Source of the DNA: Brachybacterium epidermidis
GTDB lineage: Bacteria > Actinomycetota > Actinomycetes > Actinomycetales > Dermabacteraceae
Assembly: GCF_015209585.1 (NCBI RefSeq)
Contig: NZ_JADEYR010000001.1
Location: 496,001 to 560,000 of the forward strand
Direction of reading: 5' to 3'
Length of the DNA: 64,000 bases
Position numbers and translations under genes: made by a program. The notes beneath the pieces are model-generated. The model was not told where the DNA came from. It was given only the letters and a program-made list of their open reading frames with translations, and did no database searches. Shown here one piece after another: positions 47,687 through 62,052 of this stretch (position 1 is its first letter; each line of letters opens with the position of its first letter).

Positions 47687-47690
<4 letters not shown>
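47671..47690. promoter_or_regulatory. Perfect inverted repeat over the lysR start codon
   Basis: CCATATCA, a four-base spacer TCAG, then TGATATGG, in the 71-base region between the YeiH-type gene and lysR. The right arm contains the lysR ATG (47687-47689). LysR-type boxes are dyads with T-N11-A cores, which fits here. Binding would block lysR translation initiation or transcription and so suggests autorepression with control of the divergent transporter. Confidence 0.7.
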
Positions 47691-51037
<3,347 letters not shown>

Positions 51038-51069
51038 GCGCGGAGGCCGACTGACCGACTCGGCTCGGG

Positions 51070-53283
<2,214 letters not shown>

Positions 53284-53427
53284 GCCCCCAGTGTGGCAAG
53301 GCGCTGTGACAGTACGAATCCGTCTTCAATGTTGTGGCCGACGCCGGGGGGGGGACCGGGCCCCTCTGCCCGCCGCTGATGCTGATGCCACCACCCGGCC
53401 CCGCGGATCGATGAACCGGTGGCAGGC

Positions 53428-53640
53428 TCAGGCCTTGCCCTTCTCCCGTTCCTCGCGGTCCAGGCGCTTCAGGCGCTCGGAGGTGGTCTCGGAGTCCCGC
53501 AGGGGATCCTCCTTGGTCGCCAGTGCGCGGCGCATCTTCGCTTCGTACTCCTGGGCCTCACGGATGCGCGGGTCGTCCGAGAGCTCCTCGTTGTCCTCGG
53601 GGTCGTGGGAGGAGTAGTCGATGTTCGGGTCGACGGACAT
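53428..53640 (-). CDS. Small acidic/basic hypothetical protein
   Basis: 70 aa. Highly charged, Asp/Glu-rich at the start (DYSSHDPEDNEELSDDP) and Lys/Arg-rich at the end (SERLKRLDREEREKGKA), mostly helical by composition; no membrane helix or known motif. ATG start with GAGGA about nine bases ahead on the minus strand. I do not recognise it. Codon composition matches the neighbours, which supports a real gene. Located between recQ (same strand) and gatC (divergent). Confidence 0.6.
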   Translation of the reverse strand: MSVDPNIDYSSHDPEDNEELSDDPRIREAQEYEAKMRRALATKEDPLRDSETTSERLKRLDREEREKGKA

Positions 53641-53883
53641 GGCGCGGTCCTCTTTCCTTGCTCTGTCTCGCAGGACGATGAGGACGAGACTACCGGTGCT
53701 CGGGGCCGGGTCAGCGACCTCGGGCCCGATCCAGCGTGAGCGCTGCGACGTACAGGGCCATGCTGGTCCCGGACGACGACTGCATTCTCACGGCATCCCC
53801 CTGATTCCGGGGCGGCTCCGTCAGCCGCCCCCTGCACGGGATGGTGGACGAACCGGGCATTCGGCTCCCATCGACCCGCGACC

Positions 53884-53889
53884 TAGACT
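53884..53889 (+). promoter_or_regulatory. -10 element (TAGACT) of a probable leaderless gatCAB mRNA
   Basis: TAGACT ends six bases before the gatC ATG at 53896. A start site the usual six to eight bases downstream would coincide with that A. There is also no ribosome-binding site in the intervening bases. A weak TTCGGC at 53860-53865 is the best -35. Confidence 0.6.
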
Positions 53890-53895
53890 GTCCTC

Positions 53896-54192
53896 ATGCC
53901 TTCTATCGGACGAGACGACGTCGCACGCCTCGCCGACCTCGCACGGATCCAGCTCACCGATGAGGAGATCGACCGCCTTCCCGGCGAGTTCGACGCCATC
54001 ATGGACGCTGTCGCCTCCGTGTCCGAGGTCGCCACGGCCGACGTCCCCGCAACCTCCCATCCCATCGCCATGACGAACGTGTTCCGCGAGGACGTCGTCA
54101 CCGAGACCCTCACCCAGGAGCAGGCGCTCGCCGGTGCTCCCGAGGCCGAGGACGGACGCTTCGCCGTCCCGCAGATCCTGGGCGAGGAGTGA
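53896..54192 (+). CDS. gatC: Glutamyl-tRNA(Gln)/aspartyl-tRNA(Asn) amidotransferase subunit C
   Basis: 98 aa. Small stabilising subunit of GatCAB. It has the family start [32 protein letters not shown] and the middle [19 protein letters not shown] and ends with [10 protein letters not shown]. Probably leaderless: the -10 TAGACT lies so near the ATG that no leader fits. Seven bases before gatA; the three gat genes form one operon. Confidence 0.94.
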   Translation: MPSIGRDDVARLADLARIQLTDEEIDRLPGEFDAIMDAVASVSEVATADVPATSHPIAMTNVFREDVVTETLTQEQALAGAPEAEDGRFAVPQILGEE

Positions 54193-54199
54193 GGACCAC

Positions 54200-55708
54200 A
54201 TGAGCAACGACATCATCCGCCGCAGCGCCGCCGCCCAGGCCGCCGCTCTGCAGGCCGGGGAGGTCTCCGCCGAGGAGCTCACCCGTGCCCACCTCGACCG
54301 CATCGAGGCCGTGGACGGCGAGCTGAACGCCTTCCTGCACCTGAACCAGGAGGACGCCCTGGCCACCGCGCGGGACGTCGACTCCCGTCGCACCGCCGGT
54401 GAGCAGCTGCACCCCCTGGCCGGCGTGCCGATCGCCGTCAAGGACGTCGTGGTCACCAAGGGGATGCCCACCACCGCAGGTTCGAAGATCCTCGAGGGCT
54501 GGGTGCCGCCGTACGACGCCACCCTGGTCGAGCGCCTGCGCGAGGCCGGCCTGCCCATCCTGGGCAAGACCAACATGGACGAGTTCGCCATGGGCTCCTC
54601 CACCGAGACCAGCGCCTACGGCCCCACCCGCAACCCCTGGGACCGCGAGCGCATCCCCGGCGGCTCCGGCGGTGGCAGCTCCGCCGCGGTCGCGGCCTAC
54701 GAGGCGCCGCTGGCGATCGGCACCGACACCGGCGGCTCGATCCGCCAGCCCGGCGCCGTCACCGGCACTGTCGGTGTGAAGCCCACCTACGGCTCCGTCT
54801 CCCGCTACGGCCTGATCGCCATGGCCAGCTCCCTGGACCAGGCAGGGCCGGTCACCCGCACCGTCGAGGACTCCGCGCTGCTGCACGAGCTGATCGCCGG
54901 CCACGACGTGCGCGACTCGACGTCCCTGCCGGACCCGGTCGGCTCCTACGTCGAGGCCGCCCGCAGGCGGGACGTGAAGGGGCTGCGCATCGGCGTGATC
55001 GAGGAGCTCAAGGGCGAGGGCTTCGCTGCCGAGGTGCGGGCCCGATTCCAGGAGTCCCTGGAGCAGCTGGAGCAGGCCGGCGCCGAGATCGTGCGGGTCT
55101 CCTGCCCCAACTTCCGCTACGCGCTCGGCGCGTACTACCTGATCATGCCGTCTGAGGCATCCTCGAACCTCGCCAAGTTCGACGGCATGCGCTTCGGCCT
55201 GCGGGTCGTCCCCGAGGGCGGCGCCACCGCCGAGCAGGTCATGGCAGCCACCCGCGGTGCCGGCTTCGGCGCCGAGGTCAAGCGCCGCATCCTGCTGGGC
55301 ACCTACGCGCTCTCGGCCGGCTACTACGACGCCTACTACGGCAGCGCCCAGAAGGTGCGCACCCTGGTGCAGCGCGACTTCTCCGCCGCCTTCGAGAAGG
55401 TCGACGTGCTGGCCTCGCCCACGGCACCCACGGTCGCCTTCCACCTGGGCGAGAAGCTCGACGACCCGATGGCCATGTACCTCAACGACATCGCCACCAT
55501 CCCCGCCAACCTCGCCGGCACCCCGGGCATCTCCGTGCCCAGCGGCCTGGCCGAGGACGGCCTGCCCGCGGGCATTCAGTTTCTGGCACCCGCGCGGGCC
55601 GACGAGCGCCTGTACCGCGTGGGCGGGGCCCTCGAGGCCCTGCTCGAGGACGCCTGGGGTGGCCCGCTGCTGGACAAGGCCCCCGAGCTCGCTGGAGGAG
55701 TGAACTGA
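54200..55708 (+). CDS. gatA: Glutamyl-tRNA(Gln) amidotransferase subunit A
   Basis: 502 aa. Amidase-signature glutaminase of GatCAB, which releases ammonia from glutamine to convert Glu-tRNA(Gln). The Ser-cis-Ser-Lys triad is visible as Lys in [16 protein letters not shown] near residue 80, cis-Ser in [14 protein letters not shown], and the nucleophile in [14 protein letters not shown] near residue 175. ATG start with GAGGA just before. Its stop overlaps gatB (TGATG). The usual lack of a GlnRS in actinobacteria makes this pathway essential. Confidence 0.97.
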   Translation: MSNDIIRRSAAAQAAALQAGEVSAEELTRAHLDRIEAVDGELNAFLHLNQEDALATARDVDSRRTAGEQLHPLAGVPIAVKDVVVTKGMPTTAGSKILEGWVPPYDATLVERLREAGLPILGKTNMDEFAMGSSTETSAYGPTRNPWDRERIPGGSGGGSSAAVAAYEAPLAIGTDTGGSIRQPGAVTGTVGVKPTYGSVSRYGLIAMASSLDQAGPVTRTVEDSALLHELIAGHDVRDSTSLPDPVGSYVEAARRRDVKGLRIGVIEELKGEGFAAEVRARFQESLEQLEQAGAEIVRVSCPNFRYALGAYYLIMPSEASSNLAKFDGMRFGLRVVPEGGATAEQVMAATRGAGFGAEVKRRILLGTYALSAGYYDAYYGSAQKVRTLVQRDFSAAFEKVDVLASPTAPTVAFHLGEKLDDPMAMYLNDIATIPANLAGTPGISVPSGLAEDGLPAGIQFLAPARADERLYRVGGALEALLEDAWGGPLLDKAPELAGGVN

Positions 55709-57213
55709 TGCGTACCGATCCCCTGGTGGACTACGACGAGGCGGTGGACCGCTACGACCCCGTGCTCGGCATCGAGGTGCACGTCGAGCTGGGCACCGAC
55801 ACCAAGATGTTCGATGGCGCCCCCAACGTGTTCGCCGCCGATCCCAACACCGCGATCACCCCGGTCTCCCTGGGCCTGCCCGGCACACTGCCGGTGGTCA
55901 ACGGGAAGGCCATCGAGTACGCGATCAAGATCGGTCTGGCCCTGAACTGCCAGATCGCCGAGCACTGCCGCTTCGCTCGCAAGCAGTACTTCTACCCGGA
56001 CCTCACCAAGAACTTCCAGACCTCCCAGTACGACGAGCCGATCGCCTTCGACGGCTGGATCGACGTGGAGCTGGAGGACGGCGAGACGGTGCGGGTGGAG
56101 ATCGAGCGCGCCCACATGGAAGAGGACGCCGGGAAGAACACCCACCTCGGCGGCGCCACCGGGCGCATCCAGGGCGCCACCCGCTCCCTGGTGGACTACA
56201 ACCGCGCGGGCGTGCCGCTGGTGGAGATCGTCACCCGTCCCATCGAGGGCGTGGGCGAGCGCGCCCCCGAGGTCGCCGCCGCGTACGTGCGCACCCTGCG
56301 GGACATCTTCCGCACCCTGCAGGTCTCCGAGGCCCGCATGGAGCGCGGCAACGTGCGCGCCGACGTCAACGTCTCGCTGCGGCCTTCTCCCGAGTCGCCG
56401 CTGGGCACCCGCACCGAGACCAAGAACGTCAACTCCTTCCGCTCGATCGAGCGCTCCGTGCGCTTCGAGATCTCCCGCCAGGCGGGGATCCTCGACGCCG
56501 GCGGCACCGTGGTCCAGGAGACCCGCCACTTCCACGAGGACACCGGCGAGACCTCCTCCGGGCGGGTGAAGTCCGATGCGGAGGACTACCGCTACTTCCC
56601 CGAGCCGGACCTGGTCCCCGTGGCCCCCAGCCGCGCATGGGTCGAGGAGCTCCGCGCTGCCCTCCCTGAGCTGCCCGCTGCCCGCCGCCGCCGGCTGCTG
56701 GGGGAGTGGGGCTACTCCGATCTGGAGATGCGCGACGTCATCAACGCCGGTGCGCTGGACCTCATCGAGTCCACCGTGGCGGCCGGTGCCAGCCCCCAGG
56801 CCGCCCGCAAGTGGTGGATGGGCGAGCTGGCCCGCACCGCCAAGGAGCACGAGACCGAGCTCGAGCAGCTGGCCGTCACCCCGGCCCAGATCGCCGAGCT
56901 GCAGGGCCTGGTGGACGGCAGGAAGATCAACGACAAGATCGCCAAGCAGGTCCTCGGCAAGGTGCTCGAGGGCAAGGGCGATCCCGCCGCGATCGTCGAG
57001 CAGGAGGGCCTGGCCGTGGTCTCGGACGACTCGGTCCTCACCGGCGCGGTGGACCAGGCCATCGCCGAGAACCCCGACGTGGTCGAGAAGATCAAGGGCG
57101 GCAAGGTGCAGGCCATCGGCGCCCTGATCGGCCCCATCATGAAGGCCACCCGCGGCCAGGCCGATGCCGGCCGCGTGCGGGAGATCATCATGGAGCGCCT
57201 CGGCTTGAGCTGA
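55708..57213 (+). CDS. gatB: Glutamyl-tRNA(Gln) amidotransferase subunit B
   Basis: 501 aa. Kinase and tRNA-binding subunit that activates Glu-tRNA(Gln) with ATP. Family motifs include [55 protein letters not shown], and [16 protein letters not shown]. The C-terminal YqeY-like tRNA-binding tail starts near residue 380 ([15 protein letters not shown]). It ends with the normal [10 protein letters not shown]. Last gene of gatCAB; a hairpin terminator follows. Confidence 0.97.
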   Translation: MRTDPLVDYDEAVDRYDPVLGIEVHVELGTDTKMFDGAPNVFAADPNTAITPVSLGLPGTLPVVNGKAIEYAIKIGLALNCQIAEHCRFARKQYFYPDLTKNFQTSQYDEPIAFDGWIDVELEDGETVRVEIERAHMEEDAGKNTHLGGATGRIQGATRSLVDYNRAGVPLVEIVTRPIEGVGERAPEVAAAYVRTLRDIFRTLQVSEARMERGNVRADVNVSLRPSPESPLGTRTETKNVNSFRSIERSVRFEISRQAGILDAGGTVVQETRHFHEDTGETSSGRVKSDAEDYRYFPEPDLVPVAPSRAWVEELRAALPELPAARRRRLLGEWGYSDLEMRDVINAGALDLIESTVAAGASPQAARKWWMGELARTAKEHETELEQLAVTPAQIAELQGLVDGRKINDKIAKQVLGKVLEGKGDPAAIVEQEGLAVVSDDSVLTGAVDQAIAENPDVVEKIKGGKVQAIGALIGPIMKATRGQADAGRVREIIMERLGLS

Positions 57214-57245
57214 TGTGACCAGGCGCGGGCCGGATCGGCCCTCGT

Positions 57246-57279
57246 GAACGGCCCGGTCCCCTCGGGGGCCGGGCCGTTC
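57246..57279 (+). terminator. Hairpin terminator after gatB
   Basis: GAACGGCCCGG pairs with CCGGGCCGTTC (57246-57256 with 57269-57279), with a CCCC/GGGG inner stem, starting 32 bases after the gatB stop. No U tract. Core sequence shared with the hairpin at 30500-30538. Confidence 0.65.
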
Positions 57280-57636
57280 GTGTGCCCTCGGTCACCCCCA
57301 TTGTGAACGACCTGTGAAGAAGGGGTCACGACCACATCACAGCAGGGACGGGGCGAAACGACCGGGAACAGTATCTGACCTGGTAGGACGGGAGCGCGAG
57401 GGTCCCCGCACAGCGGTTGCCCAGCGGACACAGGGCCTCCCTACAGTGAAGGAGCCCAGAACGCAGCAGCCGTCGATCAGTGGGTCGGCGGTCGCTGCGG
57501 CGCGTCCTCGGCCCCGTGCCGACGGCCCGGGCCGAGCCCGAGCCGGGCCCGGCCGCAGCGGGTCGGGGAGCGATCCCGAACCCGGCGTGCAGACGAGACC
57601 AAGCGGCGGAGAACCCGCCAGAGGAGCAGCCTGCCC
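57280..57636 (+). other. Long non-coding leader upstream of the AGCS symporter gene
   Basis: 357 bases without a supported gene. A 108-codon open frame here is Arg/Pro/Gly-rich shadow sequence. TTGCCC (57417) and TACAGT (57442-57447) form a weak promoter with 19-base spacing and would leave a leader of about 185 bases. I looked for the conserved core of the glycine riboswitch, which often controls AGCS genes, and did not find it. Several GC inverted repeats (for example around 57390-57445) are possible but not diagnostic. Confidence 0.35.
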
Positions 57637-59412
57637 ATGAACGGAATCGATGCCCTGATCGAGAGGATCTTCGGGCCTTTCGCCGAGGCGCTGAGCGCCA
57701 TCGTGTTCTACGCGATACCGGTCGCCGGGGGCATCCCCATCATCGTGGTGTGGCTGATGGCCGCCGCGGTGTTCCTCACCGTGTGGCTGCGTTTCCAGCC
57801 CATCACCGGTCTGAAGCACTCCATCCAGGTGATCCGCGGCAAGTACACCGCCAAGACGGACCCCGGTGAGGTCTCCAGCTTCCAGGCCCTGGCCACCGAG
57901 CTCTCCGGAACCGTGGGCCTGGGCAACATCGCCGGCGTGGCCGTGGCCATCGTGGCCGGCGGCCCCGGCGCGGCCCTGTGGATCGCGATCTTCGGCATCT
58001 TCGGCATGAGCGTGAAGATGGCCGAGGCCACCCTGGGCGTCATGTTCCGCAAGGTGAACGCCGACGGCACCACCGAGGGCGGTCCCATGTACTTCCTGCG
58101 CGACGGCCTGGCCTCCATCGGGAAGCGCAAGCTGGGCGGGGTCCTCGCCACCATGTACGCGATCTTCGCACTGGTGGGCGTGTTCGGCGCCGGCAACCTC
58201 TTCCAGGCCAACCAGGTCGCCGCCATCATCTCCTCCGGCACCGGCAGCGAGTTCCTGCAGTCCAACCAGTGGCTGATCGGCCTGGTCATGGCAATCATGG
58301 TGGCCGTGGTGGTCCTGGGCGGCGTGAAGTCCATCGCCCGCTGGACCTCCGCCCTGACCCCCGCGATGGCCGTGGTCTATGTGCTGTGCGTGCTGCTGAT
58401 CGTGGTCTCGAACCTCAGCGCCGTCCCGCAGGCCATCGGTTTGATCATCACCGGCGCGTTCACGGCCGAGGGCGTCACCGGCGGCGTCATCGGCGTGGCC
58501 GTCATCGGCATCCAGCGTGCCCTGTTCTCCAACGCCGCCGGCGTGGGCTCGGCCGCCATGGCGCACAGCGCCTCCAAGACCAAGGAGCCCGCCACCGAGG
58601 GCTTCACCGCCATGTGGGAGCCGCTGATCGACTCCGTGGTGGTCTGCATGCTCACCGCGATCGCGATCGTGGTGACCGGCGTGTACACCACCGGTGGTGC
58701 GGACGGCGTGCAGCTGACCGCGCAGGCCTTCGGCACCGTGGCCCCGTGGTTCCCGATGCTGCTGCTGGTGGCGGTGGCCCTGTTCGGCTTCTCCACCGTG
58801 CTGGCCTACGCCTACTACGGTGAGCTGAACGCCATGTACCTGTTCGGCTCCAAGAAGTCCGTGCAGACCGTCTTCCGCGTGGTCTGGGTCGTTGCCGTCG
58901 TGGTCGGTGCCGCCATCTCCCTGGACTCGGTGATCGCGTTCTCCGATGCCATGTTCTTCCTGATGGCGATCCCCAACCTGCTGGGCATCTACTTCCTGTC
59001 CAAGGTGCTGCGCCTGGAGATCCTGCGCCACAAGTACCGTGTCACCACCGGCGCCCTGGGCGAGGTGGACGAGGACCTGCAGGTGGGCATGCGCGACCAC
59101 GAGCCCACCGAGGAGCAGGTCGCCCAGGCCGAGCTCGCCGAACGCGAGGAGCAGCAGCGCATCACCGAGGTGCGCCGCACCCTCTCCGACGATCCGGAGT
59201 TCCCGGTGCGCGCCGATCATCACGGCGAGGACCTGACCTCCCCGATGGGGGCGCCGGCCGAGCCGATCCCGGAGACCGGCCAGTTCCCGGTCGGCGCGGA
59301 GGAGGGCGGTTCGCATGTCGCCGGTGGCGCTGCCACGGCGACGGCCACGGCCGGGGACCGCATCCCCGGTGCACCCCAGGACATCGACGGCACCCCCTCG
59401 CGGGACGCCTGA
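57637..59412 (+). CDS. AGCS-family alanine/glycine:sodium symporter
   Basis: 591 aa. About ten or eleven membrane helices with the family motifs PGEVSSFQALATELSGTVGLGNIAGVAVAI (near 75-105), GGPGAALWIAIFGIFGM, EGGPMYFLRDGL, and NAAGVGSAAMAHSASKTKEP near residue 310. AGCS proteins import alanine or glycine with sodium; the substrate here is not fixed by sequence. From about residue 470 there is an unusually long cytoplasmic, Glu/Asp/Arg-rich tail that carries LSDDPEFPVRADHHGEDLTSPMGAPAEPIPETGQF. ATG start after GAGGAG. A damaged paralogue follows. Confidence 0.94.
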   Translation: MNGIDALIERIFGPFAEALSAIVFYAIPVAGGIPIIVVWLMAAAVFLTVWLRFQPITGLKHSIQVIRGKYTAKTDPGEVSSFQALATELSGTVGLGNIAGVAVAIVAGGPGAALWIAIFGIFGMSVKMAEATLGVMFRKVNADGTTEGGPMYFLRDGLASIGKRKLGGVLATMYAIFALVGVFGAGNLFQANQVAAIISSGTGSEFLQSNQWLIGLVMAIMVAVVVLGGVKSIARWTSALTPAMAVVYVLCVLLIVVSNLSAVPQAIGLIITGAFTAEGVTGGVIGVAVIGIQRALFSNAAGVGSAAMAHSASKTKEPATEGFTAMWEPLIDSVVVCMLTAIAIVVTGVYTTGGADGVQLTAQAFGTVAPWFPMLLLVAVALFGFSTVLAYAYYGELNAMYLFGSKKSVQTVFRVVWVVAVVVGAAISLDSVIAFSDAMFFLMAIPNLLGIYFLSKVLRLEILRHKYRVTTGALGEVDEDLQVGMRDHEPTEEQVAQAELAEREEQQRITEVRRTLSDDPEFPVRADHHGEDLTSPMGAPAEPIPETGQFPVGAEEGGSHVAGGAATATATAGDRIPGAPQDIDGTPSRDA

Positions 59413-59475
59413 GCCCAGAGTCCGGATCTTTGTGCAGGTCCGGCCCGTCCTGACCGCATAGGGGCGACCTACGAG

Positions 59476-59513
59476 CGGACGGGGCCGGACCCTGCGGGGT
59501 CCGGCCCCGTCCG
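59476..59513 (+). terminator. Perfect hairpin terminator between the two AGCS copies
   Basis: A 17-bp perfect stem (59476-59492 with 59497-59513) and a TGCG tetraloop, 63 bases after the stop of the intact symporter. No U tract. It should keep the damaged second copy from read-through. Confidence 0.7.
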
Positions 59514-59540
59514 TGTCCACGACGCGGAGGGGATGGGGCC

Positions 59541-60708
59541 ATGCCGAACATCGACGAGCTGATCGAGAGGTTCATGGGCCCGGCCGCCGACGTGATGAGC
59601 GCGGTCGTCTTCTTCGAGATCCCCCTCTTCGGCGGGCTGCCGATCATCGTGCTGTGGCTCGCGATCGGCGCGCTGTTCATGACGGTGTGGCTGCGCTTCC
59701 AGCCGATCAACGGATTCCGGGCGTCCATGCAGGTGATCCGAGGGAAGTTCAGCGCCCGGACCGACCCCGGTGAGGTCTCCAGCTTCCAGGCACTGGCCAC
59801 TGAGCTGTCCGGCACCGTGGGCCTGGGCAACATCGCCGGCGTGGCGGTGGCCGTGTCCCTGGGCGGCCCGGGCGCGGCGCTGTGGATCGCGGCCTTCGGC
59901 GTCCTGGGCATGAGCATGAAGATGGCCGAGGCCACGCTGGGGTCGAAGTTCCGGGAAATCCGCGAGGACGGCAGCATCCAGGGTGGCCCCATGGTCTACC
60001 TGCGCGACGGCCTCGCCTCCATCGGCTACCGCCGCCTGGGCGTCGTGCTGGGCTCGGCGTACGCCGTGTTCACCGTGCTGGGCGCCTTCGGCTGCTGCTC
60101 ACCCTGGCAGTGGCACTCTTCGGCTACTCCACCCTGCTGGCCTACGCCTACTACGGTGAGCAGGCACTGACGTACCTCTTCGGCTACAAGAAGTCGATCA
60201 TCTACACCTTCCGCGTGCTGTGGATCGTCGGTGCAGTGATCGGTTCGGCCGCCTCCCTCGACGCCGTGATCGCCTTCGGCGATGCGTCGTTCTTCCTGAT
60301 GGCGGTCCCAACATCCTGGGCATCTACTTCCTGGCGAAGGTGGTGCGCCTGGAGATCTTCGGGTTCAACCGCCGTCTGTGTGCCGGGTCCATCGAAGCGG
60401 TCGAGGACGAGGACCTGCGGGTCGGGCTGGTCTCGGAGGACCCGACCCCGGCGCAGACGCAGCGAGCGGAGAAGGAGGAGCGCGCGGAGAAGGAGCGCCT
60501 GCGCACCCTGCACCGCACGCTCTCGGACGACCCGGACTTCCCGGTGCGCGCCGCCCACCACGGAGACGACCTCGCCTCACCGATGGGCACCCCCGATGAG
60601 CCGATCCCGGACACCGGACAGTTCCTGGCGGTCGAGGAGCGGCGCAGCGAGGGCGATGGGGGAGCGGGGAGTGGGCCCGCCGGCGGTGGATCGCACCGCG
60701 CCGACTGA
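59541..60708 (+). pseudogene. Second AGCS symporter gene, inactivated by a deletion and a frameshift
   Basis: Begins like the intact neighbour (MPNIDELIERFMGPAADVMSAVVFFEIP, then PGEVSSFQALATELSGTVGLGNIAGVAV). At about 60087-60092 it jumps to sequence equal to codons about 380 onward of the neighbour. Measured between shared TTCGGC marks, 568 bases are missing compared with the intact copy, which removes about 190 residues including the central helices and shifts frame. A second lesion is one base lost in a C run at 60307-60309 (MAVPNILGIYF needs one more C). The last part again matches the neighbour's cytoplasmic tail (LSDDPDFPVRAAHHGDDLASPMG). The protein cannot be functional. ATG start without an obvious disruption upstream. 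Confidence 0.9.
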
Positions 60709-60765
60709 GGCACAGGTGAGGAGGGCCTGGACCTTCGCCCTGTCCGTTCGTCCAGTTCGCAGGCG

Positions 60766-61239
60766 TCAGCGAGTGGTACGGGCGGCTGCGACCACGACGT
60801 CGGTGCCGTCGGACGAGATCAGCACCGTGTAGGTGGCGTTCGGATCCCTGGGGTTGGAGCCGCTTTCCCAGCGCATTCCCGTGTGCACCTCCTCCGGCGC
60901 TATGCGCGGGGAGATGGGGGCCCCGTCCTCACTGACGGGGAGGCCGTTCGTACCTTCCCCGAAGGCATCGGCCATCCACGTCTGCACCGTCTCGGCGCTG
61001 CCCGTGAAGGTGACTCGCAGACTCCATTCGAGGAGTTCGGTGTTGACGATTCCTTCGCTGAGAGTCAGTTCTGCGTCGGGGACAGGCAGGCCCACAGCGG
61101 TGAGTGCTTCTTCAGGAGTACTGGGCTTGCTTGTCATAGCCGTAGTCTTCTCATTCTTCGGATCGGAAATGCTGCAGGCCGTCAGCAGTGACGGTGGAAC
61201 CAAGCTCAGAGCCCCGATGAGGGCGATTCGACGTCTCAT
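60766..61239 (-). CDS. Unrecognised small lipoprotein paired with the WXG100-like protein
   Basis: 157 aa from the ATG at 61239 (GAAGGA ten bases upstream). Signal sequence MRRRIALIGALSLVPPSLLTACS with lipobox LTAC gives a lipid-anchored protein at Cys 22. The mature part of about 135 residues is soluble and of mixed alpha/beta composition (VTFTGSAETVQTWMADAFGEGTN, TYTVLISSDGTDVVVAAA); family not recognised. The start overlaps the WXG100-like gene stop (ATGA). DNA here has visibly less G+C at third positions than the backbone genes, which suggests recent acquisition. Confidence 0.75.
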   Translation of the reverse strand: MRRRIALIGALSLVPPSLLTACSISDPKNEKTTAMTSKPSTPEEALTAVGLPVPDAELTLSEGIVNTELLEWSLRVTFTGSAETVQTWMADAFGEGTNGLPVSEDGAPISPRIAPEEVHTGMRWESGSNPRDPNATYTVLISSDGTDVVVAAARTTR

Positions 61240-61838
61240 GGCCCTGTCGTCCTTCTTGCGGTCGATCCGTGAAGAAGGACCTCCCACGCGTGGTCGGCAA
61301 TAGTTGCATCCTCACTGGACCAGTCGCCGGCGCCGGGATCAACAGGATGCCATTCCGTCATCCCCGGGTCATTTGCAGTTGTGCCTGGCACTGGGTCGCC
61401 GAGACCGTCAGGGAGTCCGGATCCCAGTGGCCCGTCGGGGGGCCCGACTTCACTTCCATCGCCACGACGGTCATGCGCACGACCACCCTCGCGCCCCGCC
61501 CTGCTCGGTGCCTCCGGTCTTGGTGAAGCCGGGGGAGGGAGATGGGTCTGCACGCCCACGGGGTCAGAGGCCGCAGAGGCGCCGTCCTGTTCATCCGCAT
61601 GAGCATCGGCTTCGCCGGCCAGGGTGCTGAACCTGGACGTCACGTCGATGAGGACAGGGAGAACGTCGGTGCGGACCGCGATTCGGAAGCTGTCACCGTC
61701 TGGCCCTTTCCAGATCGGGTCGCATTGGGCTGCCGGCTCCAGAATCGATCGAGTTCGCTCCAGCGCCTCTTGCCGGTCACGGAGGAGTTGAGCGAAGCGT
61801 CGAACGGCTTCCGGGTCGCTCCCCAGAAATGACGACAT
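61236..61838 (-). CDS. WXG100-like (ESX/type VII family) protein with disordered tail
   Basis: 200 aa from the ATG at 61838, ten bases after AGGAGGAAG. Residues 1-95 have the WXG100 helical hairpin pattern (GSDPEAVRRFAQLLRDRQEALERTRSIL, then the turn IWKGPDGDSFRIAV with W-K-G, then a second helix LIDVTSRFSTLAGEADAHADEQ). The remaining 105 residues are Pro/Gly/Asp/Arg-rich and end in short aromatic and helical pieces. WXG100 proteins are type VII secretion substrates or partners. No ATPase, membrane core or immunity gene of that system is nearby, so whether it is exported is unknown. Confidence 0.78.
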   Translation of the reverse strand: MSSFLGSDPEAVRRFAQLLRDRQEALERTRSILEPAAQCDPIWKGPDGDSFRIAVRTDVLPVLIDVTSRFSTLAGEADAHADEQDGASAASDPVGVQTHLPPPASPRPEAPSRAGREGGRAHDRRGDGSEVGPPDGPLGSGLPDGLGDPVPGTTANDPGMTEWHPVDPGAGDWSSEDATIADHAWEVLLHGSTARRTTGP

Positions 61839-62038
61839 GCCCCGGACTTCCTCCTGGCGATCTCTACGTCGTAGAAGAATAGGGCTGCGGCCGTACGGTG
61901 TCGATGGGGAGAACTTCCCTGCGGGAAGAGACGGCGGGCACGCGTCCCGCAGTCCCGCGCGCCTCCGACAGGCCGGCATGTCAACCGACGACCGCGTGTC
62001 CACATCGTGAGCCTCACATCTCGCATCGTGGCGGCGGC

Positions 62039-62044
62039 GTAGAC
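62039..62044 (+). promoter_or_regulatory. -10 element (TAGACT) of a probable leaderless ilvD mRNA
   Basis: TAGACT ends eight bases before the ilvD ATG at 62053; a start site seven or eight bases downstream would make the mRNA begin at or next to the ATG. The intervening bases GCCCCCC contain no ribosome-binding site. Confidence 0.6.
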
Positions 62045-62052
62045 TGCCCCCC

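Noticed and set aside
57280-57636. Glycine riboswitch upstream of the AGCS symporter
   Set aside because: The conserved core and tandem-aptamer pattern of glycine riboswitches could not be found in the leader, although AGCS genes often have one.
57314-57640. A 108-codon open frame in the AGCS leader
   Set aside because: Arg/Pro/Gly/Ala composition, no recognisable domain, and it overlaps the symporter start; treated as non-coding.
61236-61838. Complete type VII secretion locus
   Set aside because: Only one WXG100-like protein and a lipoprotein are present; no FtsK/SpoIIIE-type ATPase, EccB/D/E or mycosin gene was found in the window.
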